Shown here: in pieces, positions 25,074 to 32,340 of the stretch | How the letters are laid out: every line of letters starts with the position of its first letter | How positions within the stretch are numbered: the stretch's first letter is position 1 | Notes under the pieces: generated by a model | Databases searched by the model: none | What the model was told of the DNA's origin: nothing | What the model saw: only the letters and a program-made list of their open reading frames with translations | Made by a program: the position numbers and the translations under genes | Source of the DNA: Campylobacterales bacterium | GTDB taxonomy: Bacteria; Campylobacterota; Campylobacteria; Campylobacterales; Sulfurovaceae | Reading direction: 5' to 3' | Assembly: GCA_024279555.1 (NCBI GenBank) | Contig: JAJRRK010000005.1 | Coordinates: 1-32,340, forward strand | Length of the DNA stretch: 32,340 nt

Positions 25074-27314
25074 TTAGTCGCCGTTTGGACCGTTATGGCA
25101 GTCGTAACAACTCACCTGATGTCCTTTGGCAAAGTTCTTTTGACCCCATTCGGTTGAGAAGCTGCGCGTTGTCCATGTTTTAGAGAGGACGCTTCCTCTG
25201 TAATCTTGTCCATGACACGCTTTGCACTGTGCCGCATTTTGTTCGGCTGCATGCTCATGTCCTTCAACCCAGCTTTGTCCTACCGGGTGCATACCGTGCG
25301 GTCCGCCGTTAATCGTATTGGGGATACTCGCATGACATGCGCTACACTCTCCGATTGTTCCGCTGTGTCCTTGTATACCCTGGCTTAACAGATTGTCTGC
25401 CGTATGGGCAGGATAGATGGCATGTGTTGCCCCATGACACGCTTCACACTGTAGTCCTCCGTGACCTTTACTGAACCGATACAGGCTGTATCCTTGCATC
25501 GGTGTATTTGGAAGTGTTGCAAAGTTACTGTTAACAGCACTTCTGAGTGTCCCGTTTGCCAATACGGCAGAGGTGTCTCTGACAGGATTACCGTTGGCAT
25601 CTTTGTAGTGGCACGCTTGACAGTTTGGCTCATCCAGCCAACCTTCTCGTGTTGCGTCGCCTACAGCATGCATGTCTCCGTGACAGCTTTGACACTGCAT
25701 CGCATTGTTGCCGTTAGCATCTTTGGCATCTCCCATGGCCCCTCTGAGACATTTTGTTTGAGAACCGGGATGACAGGCATAACAGGCACTTCGATTGTTG
25801 CTATCGCCTAAGAGCATCATATTGTTTTCAGGATCTTTGACCATTGCATGCAAGCCGTGTATTGCGGAAGTAAACGCTTTAATGTTTACACCGGGTTCCC
25901 AACCGATACCGACATTGGGAAGCGCGTTGGATTTGTGGCAGGCAGCACAGAGGATAGGCGTACCGTTTTGTGCTGTTGCTTCAAGTCCGCTGGCATTATA
26001 GTCATACCCTTTTTGCTGCAACAGCGTAAGGTAATCGGAAACGGCAGAGGGGAATTTCTCGTCGTGCAATCTAAGAATATTGAATTTGAAATCTTTTTCC
26101 GGATCGGGATTGTTTGCCCATCCTGCCGAAGGTTTTGCATCGGCAAGAGAGTTGCTGGTGTGGCAGCGTTTACAATCCATCTCGTCACTCACGGGCAGTA
26201 CGGTATTTGCCGTTGCCAAGATGTTGCCCTGCGCATCTTTGGCGACTACCTTGACAAGCGGATAGTAGTTTTTGCTTCCGTCATCATTGTACGGTGTTAT
26301 CGGAATGCCTTCTGCTTCCCACCATCCGTGTGTTGCGTTAAAAGTGAGTGTTTGCGGCGTAGTAGAAGGTGTTTTCTTTCCGGTTAGTCCCGTATCGGCA
26401 GCCAGCACAACGCCAAAGAGCTTGTCGGCATACTGCCAAAAGTTTGTTTTATTGCTACTTGAAGTGTTGATCTTGCCGTCTGTACCCGTTGTTGCCTCAT
26501 AGGTGATGATGACACCTGATGTCACAAGTCCGCCGTTTTTATCTTTGAGTTGTGCATGGAGGTTGTTGTAGGGCGGGAGAATAGAAAATACGGAGAAGTC
26601 GTTACCGTCCATACAGTGCATCCCAAGATCATTCCATGCCGTTAGTGTATAACCTCCATTAGTATTTCCGCTATTGTTGACGTACGCCACAGCGTCAGGT
26701 ATTCCATCATCATCAGAATCGTCATGAATATCCGGTATACCGTTATGGTTGTCGTCATCATAAGCATCTACGGTTCCGTCATGATCATTATCTTCATATA
26801 CATCTACGATACCGTTGTGGTTGTTATCCATCACGGGTGTATCATCAGAAAGTGCTAAAGTGGTGTCATTAATGACAACATTTTTTGAAACATCGGAAAC
26901 ATGATCGCCATTGGTATCAGGAATTTCATTGGGCGAAAGTGCTAACGGGATATGTCCTATATCGATATTTTTATTTACTCTTATCGTGTTGTGTCCATTA
27001 AAACTAATAGGTGTGATGACTCGATTTGCATCATCATTTTCGTTTGTTGTCATGACGATACGACATGCTTTCCCTGTTGGCACTTGAAGTGAAAAGGGGT
27101 GTTGATTAGTACCGTTTTGCGTGGAAGAGGTACTATGATAGCTACCGTCTTCACAAAAAGCTTCGATAAAAGTTCCGGGTACCGTACCTGTGATCGTAGA
27201 TGAGGCAGTATTCCCTGCAGGATTTGAGATATCTGTCTCTGCCGTTCCACCTCCTCCGCAGCCGATAAGCAACGGAATTGTTGCCATACTCAGTAGTAAG
27301 GATCTTCGTTTCAT
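25074..27314 (-). CDS. Nine-heme c-type cytochrome lipoprotein with TSP3-like calcium-binding region
   Basis: 746 aa; lipobox PLLIGC; nine CxxCH motifs (CKRCH, CAACH, CYACH, CQSCH, CQACH, CEACH, CSACH, CKACH, CYDCH); DNNHNGIVDVYEDNDHDGTVDAYDDDNHNGIPDIHDDSDDDGIPD. Confidence 0.9.
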   Translation of the reverse strand: MKRRSLLLSMATIPLLIGCGGGGTAETDISNPAGNTASSTITGTVPGTFIEAFCEDGSYHSTSSTQNGTNQHPFSLQVPTGKACRIVMTTNENDDANRVITPISFNGHNTIRVNKNIDIGHIPLALSPNEIPDTNGDHVSDVSKNVVINDTTLALSDDTPVMDNNHNGIVDVYEDNDHDGTVDAYDDDNHNGIPDIHDDSDDDGIPDAVAYVNNSGNTNGGYTLTAWNDLGMHCMDGNDFSVFSILPPYNNLHAQLKDKNGGLVTSGVIITYEATTGTDGKINTSSSNKTNFWQYADKLFGVVLAADTGLTGKKTPSTTPQTLTFNATHGWWEAEGIPITPYNDDGSKNYYPLVKVVAKDAQGNILATANTVLPVSDEMDCKRCHTSNSLADAKPSAGWANNPDPEKDFKFNILRLHDEKFPSAVSDYLTLLQQKGYDYNASGLEATAQNGTPILCAACHKSNALPNVGIGWEPGVNIKAFTSAIHGLHAMVKDPENNMMLLGDSNNRSACYACHPGSQTKCLRGAMGDAKDANGNNAMQCQSCHGDMHAVGDATREGWLDEPNCQACHYKDANGNPVRDTSAVLANGTLRSAVNSNFATLPNTPMQGYSLYRFSKGHGGLQCEACHGATHAIYPAHTADNLLSQGIQGHSGTIGECSACHASIPNTINGGPHGMHPVGQSWVEGHEHAAEQNAAQCKACHGQDYRGSVLSKTWTTRSFSTEWGQKNFAKGHQVSCYDCHNGPNGD

Positions 27315-27449
27315 AATTTTCTCCTCTGTAGAATTTTTATTTTTAACAGTATCAGTATAGTAGAGGTGGCATTACCGATATGTTATTGGAGTGTTAGTAG
27401 TTCATTACCTCTGAATATGCGTTTTTATACGATTTGGTTACGAATGCGG

Positions 27450-27455
27450 TATAAT
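27450..27455 (+). promoter_or_regulatory. -10 element TATAAT just upstream of flavoprotein start
   Basis: GCGGTATAATGCGCCCTATGG; ATG begins 8 nt after the hexamer. Confidence 0.5.
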
Positions 27456-27462
27456 GCGCCCT

Positions 27463-28683
27463 ATGGATTATAAGATTATCATTGTAGGGGGTGGGGCGAG
27501 TGCATTGATGCTTGCATCACTGCTTCCCAAAAGTACTGCAACCGTGATTGAACACAATCCCGGTGTCGGTGCCAAAATCAAGATTTCCGGTGGAGGAAAA
27601 TGCAATATCACCAACCGGAAAATGGATGCTTCTTTCTATCTTGGTGATGATGTGTTCATCTCCAGAGTACTTGAAGTATTCGATGAGAAGAGAGTGCTCA
27701 GATGGTTGGAGAAACGAGGGTTGGAGCCTGTTTTGCGAAAAGGAAACCAGTATTTCTGTCCCCATAGTGCGGACGAACTTCTGAACCTGTTGCGCAAAGA
27801 GAGCAGAAAGCAGAAGTTCCTTCTGAACGAACAGGTGCTTGATGTGCGCAAACGTGGTGAGCAGTTTGTTGTCAGAACAAACCGTCGCTCTCTCAGCTGT
27901 GAACGGGTCATCGTCGCTTCAGGAGGCTTGAGTTTTCCCAGACTCGGGGCGAGCGGTATCGGATATGAGATTGCGGAGTATTTTGGGCATACTATTGAGA
28001 GAACGGCACCGGCACTGGTGGGATTTACGGTACAGAAGGAACAGTTCTTCTTCAAGGAGCTTAGCGGAAGCTCGACGGATGTGGTCTTTACCGTGGGGGA
28101 TCAGCGCTGTGCAGGATCACTCCTTTTTGCCCATAAAGGGATCAGCGGGCCGGCGGTGCTCGATGCTTCGCTCTATTGGAAGAAGGGAAAAATAGTGATC
28201 GATTTTTTGCCTGGGTTTGACTGGAAGAGCCTGCAAAAAAGCAAGAAACAGCTCAGCTCTCTGCTGCCGATGCCCAAACGTGTTACTAAGGCGTTTTTGC
28301 TACAATTGAACATTGAAGACCAGGTTGGTTGTGCCGTTTCTTCTGAAGCGATGAAGGTGCTGCAGGTACTCAACCATTATGCGTTTGCGCCCGCAGGAAC
28401 CTTCGGTTATGCCAAAGCGGAAGTGACCAGGGGCGGTGTGGCAACGGAGGAGGTCGATGCGTTGACGATGGAGAGCAAAAAGCAAAAGGGGCTTTTCTTC
28501 ATCGGTGAGGTGCTTGATGTGACAGGGAGACTGGGAGGTTACAATTTTCAGTGGGCCTTTTCAAGTGCCTATGTCTGTGCACTTGAGATTAAAAAACAAG
28601 GGAGAAGAAGTGAAAATAAAGGGTTTACTGGCAGTGGCGGGAGCATTGCTTTTGAGCGGATGTGTAGGCATGAAGGACAGTGA
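27463..28683 (+). CDS. NAD(P)/FAD-dependent oxidoreductase, HI0933/BaiN-like flavoprotein
   Basis: MDYKIIIVGGGASALMLASLLPKS; GAKIKISGGGKCNITNRK; LDVTGRLGGYNFQWAFSSAYV. Confidence 0.92.
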   Translation: MDYKIIIVGGGASALMLASLLPKSTATVIEHNPGVGAKIKISGGGKCNITNRKMDASFYLGDDVFISRVLEVFDEKRVLRWLEKRGLEPVLRKGNQYFCPHSADELLNLLRKESRKQKFLLNEQVLDVRKRGEQFVVRTNRRSLSCERVIVASGGLSFPRLGASGIGYEIAEYFGHTIERTAPALVGFTVQKEQFFFKELSGSSTDVVFTVGDQRCAGSLLFAHKGISGPAVLDASLYWKKGKIVIDFLPGFDWKSLQKSKKQLSSLLPMPKRVTKAFLLQLNIEDQVGCAVSSEAMKVLQVLNHYAFAPAGTFGYAKAEVTRGGVATEEVDALTMESKKQKGLFFIGEVLDVTGRLGGYNFQWAFSSAYVCALEIKKQGRRSENKGFTGSGGSIAFERMCRHEGQ

Positions 28684-29851
28684 GGGATGGCATAGTGGAC
28701 AAAAAAGTGAGTTCATGCAGATCCTTGCGAGTGACAAATACGCTTCTTTGTGTGACCAGAGAGGGCTTTATGAGAAGGTTCGCAAGACAAAAGATTCGAA
28801 GCTGATGAGCAAGCTGCTTGTCGCCTATACGGACAATCTTGCCAACAGTTGTATCGATATTCCGTCATTCAAGTCGGCACAGGATGAACGTAAATCACGT
28901 ACGTTTAAAACACACTATGAGATTTACCGGCAGAAGGTCGATCCGGCACAGATCAAAATGCAACTGGCAGCGGGATGGTCTATAGAGAAGATTCTCAAAC
29001 CCTATGTGCCGACCTACAGAGAGTGGGACAGACTGTTGAGTGCCTATCGTTCACTGCAGCGGCAGGAGGGTGCCGACCCTGTTCTGGTACACAAAGTGCG
29101 TTTGAACCTCGAGCGTGTCAAGCTGCTCAAACCTGAGACCAGCAAGAACTATGCGCTCGTGAATATTCCCGAATACCGTGTGCGGATCATCGAGAACGGC
29201 AAAACGATGTTGAGTATGAAGGTGATCGTTGGAAAGACCCGTCTGCAGACACCGATCTTTGGACAGGATCTGAAGTATATTGTCGTCAATCCTCAGTGGA
29301 ACGTACCTGACTCCATCGCCCGAAACGAGATCATTCCCAAAACACTCAAAAACCCGAACTATTTGAAAAAACAGCGTCTGGTGATCCGTCGTGATTACAA
29401 CCTCGATTCACCGGCGCTCAGTTTCAATGCGGTCAATCCCCGTGCCTATGTAGGGGGGAAGGGACCTGTACCGTTCAAATTCATCGAGCCGCCGTCAAAA
29501 CGTAATGGTCTGGGGCGTGTAAAATTCCTTTTCCCCAACCACTATTCTGTCTATATGCATGATACACAGAGCAAACATCTCTTTAAGCGAAAAGTACGTA
29601 CCTACAGCCATGGTTGTGTCCGTCTTGAGAGACCCAATGAGCTGCTGAAGTATATCATAGAGCACTATACGAACCTTAGCTGGGAAGAGGCCAAAGAGAA
29701 GTATGACAGTCTTAAAACACACTATATAGCCATTACAAAGCGGCTTCCTGTGCATACAGCCTACTTTACCACCTATATTGATGATGACGGTACACTCCGT
29801 GTATTCAAAGATATCTACGGTTATGACAGGCTTCAGAAACTGAAGTTCTAA
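28610..29851 (+). CDS. Lipoprotein L,D-transpeptidase (YkuD/YcbB-like)
   Basis: GTG start 28610; lipobox LLLSGC; NPQWNVPDSIARNEIIPK; catalytic SHGCVRLERPNELL. Confidence 0.88.
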   Translation: MKIKGLLAVAGALLLSGCVGMKDSEGWHSGQKSEFMQILASDKYASLCDQRGLYEKVRKTKDSKLMSKLLVAYTDNLANSCIDIPSFKSAQDERKSRTFKTHYEIYRQKVDPAQIKMQLAAGWSIEKILKPYVPTYREWDRLLSAYRSLQRQEGADPVLVHKVRLNLERVKLLKPETSKNYALVNIPEYRVRIIENGKTMLSMKVIVGKTRLQTPIFGQDLKYIVVNPQWNVPDSIARNEIIPKTLKNPNYLKKQRLVIRRDYNLDSPALSFNAVNPRAYVGGKGPVPFKFIEPPSKRNGLGRVKFLFPNHYSVYMHDTQSKHLFKRKVRTYSHGCVRLERPNELLKYIIEHYTNLSWEEAKEKYDSLKTHYIAITKRLPVHTAYFTTYIDDDGTLRVFKDIYGYDRLQKLKF

Positions 29852-29864
29852 AGGCTGAACGAGG

Positions 29865-30800
29865 ATGAGAAGGATAGGGCTGCTACTGGCTGATATCCTT
29901 GTTTCTGTACTGCTGTTATGCTCTTTTGTTTTGCTCTTTCTCTATCGGTCAGACTACAGGCCTCCCAGGGTAGTTCCGACAGAGGTTCAGCCTAAGATGC
30001 AGACAATGGAACATAACGAGAGCAACGGCACCACACTATTTCCGCCGGATCTGAACGTAACGCGTTCTCTCCTGAATGAGTTCAATGTCAGTGAGGTCAA
30101 CAGGAGTGTGACGATGAGTCTGGAAGAGATCATGCGGCTCTCACAGGAGGTAGCGATGCAGGAGTATCTGGAACGGAGTAAATATGTCTATACACCGCTG
30201 AAGCAGCGCCTTGAAGCTATTGGTGGCAAAAAGGGCGATCCTGTCTACATCCGCATCTTCAAAAGCGAGGCAATGCTGGAAGTGTGGATGGAAGTGAACG
30301 GTATCTACAGACACCTCAAGGACTATCCTGTATGTGCCTATTCGGGGCACCTGGGACCCAAGCTCAAAGAGGGGGACAGGCAGGCACCGGAGGGATTCTA
30401 CCGTGTCTACAAAAAACAGCTCAATCCCCACAGTAAGTTCCATCTGGCGTTCAATCTCGGCTACCCCAACGCCTACGACCGTGCCCATCACCGCAGCGGC
30501 TCCTACCTGATGGTGCACGGCAATTGTGTTTCCATCGGCTGTTATGCGATGACCGACAGAAAGATCGAGGAGATCTACGGACTTGTCAGAGCAGCATTAA
30601 ACAATGGCGAGAGGTATGTGACGGTACATATTTTCCCTTTTCAAATGGATGATGAAACGATGGCACACTACAGCAACCACCGATGGTACGACTTCTGGAC
30701 AAAGCTCAAAGAGGGCTACGATTATTTTGAAGCCGAAGAGCGTCCACCCCATGTAGAGGTGGTCAACGGAGACTATGTGATCAGTGAAGCGAAGGAATAG
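29865..30800 (+). CDS. Second L,D-transpeptidase-family protein (YafK/DpaA-like or Csd6-like)
   Basis: 311 aa; N-terminal TM; VYIRIFKSEAMLEVWM; GYPNAYDRAHHRSGSYLMVHGNCVSIGCYAMTDRKIEEIY. Confidence 0.85.
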   Translation: MRRIGLLLADILVSVLLLCSFVLLFLYRSDYRPPRVVPTEVQPKMQTMEHNESNGTTLFPPDLNVTRSLLNEFNVSEVNRSVTMSLEEIMRLSQEVAMQEYLERSKYVYTPLKQRLEAIGGKKGDPVYIRIFKSEAMLEVWMEVNGIYRHLKDYPVCAYSGHLGPKLKEGDRQAPEGFYRVYKKQLNPHSKFHLAFNLGYPNAYDRAHHRSGSYLMVHGNCVSIGCYAMTDRKIEEIYGLVRAALNNGERYVTVHIFPFQMDDETMAHYSNHRWYDFWTKLKEGYDYFEAEERPPHVEVVNGDYVISEAKE

Positions 30801-30842
30801 CCCCTTTATGATAGAATATTCCAATTTAAAAATGGTGGAACA

Positions 30843-31571
30843 ATGGCATCTAAAGAGATAGACTATAACGGAAATTCATTCAAGCTTTCCTATGAGATGG
30901 TCAATCCTTCACAGGAGGAGGCAGTGTTGATCCTGCATGGCTGGGGGAGCAACAAGGAGATCATGAAGCAGGCATTTGGGAAGCTACTGCCGGAGTTTAA
31001 GCATATCTACCTCGATATGCCCGGTTTTGGCAAAAGCAGCAACGATGTGGTGCTTCAGACAGAGGATTATGCACAGATCGTACGGCTGTTCCTTGAGACG
31101 CTGGATGTCACACCCCAAGTGGTGATGGGGCACTCCTTTGGCGGCAAGGTTGCCACGCTGCTTAACCCGCCCTGTCTGGTACTGCTCTCCTCTTCGGGTG
31201 TTCTCGTACCTAAGCCTCTTTCGGTGCGTATTAAGATCGCGCTGACCAAAGTGCTCAAGGCTGTGGGGATTTCCAAGCTTGGCAGGCTCTTTGCTTCCAA
31301 AGATGTCGAGGGGATGAGCCATGAGATGTACGAGACATTCAAAAATGTGGTTAATGAAGATTTTGAAGAGAACTTCTCCAAAGTAAGCGGCAAGGGACTG
31401 CTGTTCTGGGGCAAGGCAGATACCGCTACCCCGCTTTGGACGGCGGAGAAGATCGCACAGATGATCCCTAATGCCACGCTTTATCCGTTGGAGGGAGACC
31501 ACTACTTCTTTTTACACCATGCGCCCTTCATCGCACAGACCGTCACAGACCAATGCAAGGATCACCATTGA
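30843..31571 (+). CDS. Alpha/beta-fold hydrolase
   Basis: 242 aa; LILHGWGSNKEIM, nucleophile elbow VMGHSFGGKVA, C-terminal EGDHYFFLHH. Confidence 0.92.
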   Translation: MASKEIDYNGNSFKLSYEMVNPSQEEAVLILHGWGSNKEIMKQAFGKLLPEFKHIYLDMPGFGKSSNDVVLQTEDYAQIVRLFLETLDVTPQVVMGHSFGGKVATLLNPPCLVLLSSSGVLVPKPLSVRIKIALTKVLKAVGISKLGRLFASKDVEGMSHEMYETFKNVVNEDFEENFSKVSGKGLLFWGKADTATPLWTAEKIAQMIPNATLYPLEGDHYFFLHHAPFIAQTVTDQCKDHH

Positions 31572-32340
31572 TGCAGATACTCAACCTCATAGGCTACTTC
31601 GTTTTTCTACTCGCGATGGGCTACTACGCCATCACCAACCTCCAGTGGTACAGCTACAAGCTTGAACGCGTACTCTTTCACCATACCAAAGGCTGGTGGC
31701 ACTTTGCCTACTTCCTGATCCCGTACGGTATCTATATGCTGGCAGACTATGCCACCGACTACGCCTTTGTGGTCGCATTTGCCTATGTGGGACTGCTCTA
31801 CTACTGGTACAGAGGATTGGACAAACCGCTGGTATGGACAGGACGGGTCAAGCGTTTCTACGCGGTGATGGTGCTCTTTGGGCTCTTCATCACTTTTGCC
31901 TTTGGACATTTTGGGGTGATCATTCCTATTTTCTTGGCGTACTTCATTTCGACATTCATCGAAAAGATGCTCTTCAACGGTTTCAAGGTCAAAGCAAAGA
32001 AAAAGCTTGAAAGCATGGAACAGCTTCAGGTAGTGGGCATTACCGCCAGCTACGGAAAGACAAGCATCAAGAACTTTGCCGCCCATCTGCTCTCTGCCAA
32101 GTACCACACCTATGCCACCCCGCGCTCGGTCAATACCCTCGGCGGGGTAATGAAAGATATCAACGACGATCTGCCTGCGGACACCGAGGTTTATGTAGTA
32201 GAGATGGGAGCCAGAGGGGAGGGTGACATCGCTGAGATTTCCACCTTCGTCAACCCGCACTATGTGGTGGTGGGCAAGATCGGCCCTGCACATATCGAGT
32301 ACTTCAAGAGTATGGAGAATATCCGCAATACCAAGATGGA
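31571..32340 (+). CDS. murF: UDP-N-acetylmuramoyl-tripeptide--D-alanyl-D-alanine ligase with N-terminal TM domain (truncated by window end)
   Basis: ATG overlaps the hydrolase stop (TGATG). MQILNLIGYFVFLLAMGYYAI... TM region, then QLQVVGITASYGKTSIKNFAAHLLSAKYHTYATPRSVNTLGGVMKDIN...VVEMGARGEGDIAEI. Absent from the ORF track because it is open at the window end. Confidence 0.9.
   Translation, partial: MQILNLIGYFVFLLAMGYYAITNLQWYSYKLERVLFHHTKGWWHFAYFLIPYGIYMLADYATDYAFVVAFAYVGLLYYWYRGLDKPLVWTGRVKRFYAVMVLFGLFITFAFGHFGVIIPIFLAYFISTFIEKMLFNGFKVKAKKKLESMEQLQVVGITASYGKTSIKNFAAHLLSAKYHTYATPRSVNTLGGVMKDINDDLPADTEVYVVEMGARGEGDIAEISTFVNPHYVVVGKIGPAHIEYFKSMENIRNTKM

Noticed and set aside
31607-32293. 228-aa minus-strand ORF
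   Set aside because: Antisense to the truncated murF, which has clear Mur ligase motifs.

Overview
The window looks like a Campylobacterota (Sulfurovum/Sulfurimonas-like) chromosome segment. From memory of Campylobacter jejuni gene order, the backbone resembles the Cj0795-Cj0807 region: murF, alpha/beta hydrolase, ruvA, murJ, cysS, pyrD, M16 peptidase, dapA and an SDR/enoyl-reductase. Accessory blocks interrupt this backbone: feoB-feoA with a decayed porin and an SO_0444-type permease; a PAS gene; a type II TA pair; a DUF89 protein; outer-membrane proteins; an LTA-synthase-like sulfatase with a broken frame; an NlpC/P60 hydrolase; a nine-heme lipoprotein cytochrome next to an overlapping RR-HK-(His/Gln-rich protein)-barrel operon; and two L,D-transpeptidases. 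The most interesting observations are: (1) a GEMM-I c-di-GMP-type riboswitch (about 13205-13312), with covarying tertiary-contact positions and a ribosome-binding-site-sequestering hairpin, directly upstream of a PAS-domain gene; (2) heptanucleotide arrays (CACTC[T/A]T) at gene ends, one read in-frame through the start of the M16 peptidase and able to cause phase variation; (3) a C_CCA_AAG slippery heptamer exactly where the LTA-synthase-like gene changes frame; (4) a multiheme-cytochrome/two-component/outer-membrane cluster that could support extracellular electron transfer. All calls come from reading the sequence and the supplied ORFs. No database search was run.
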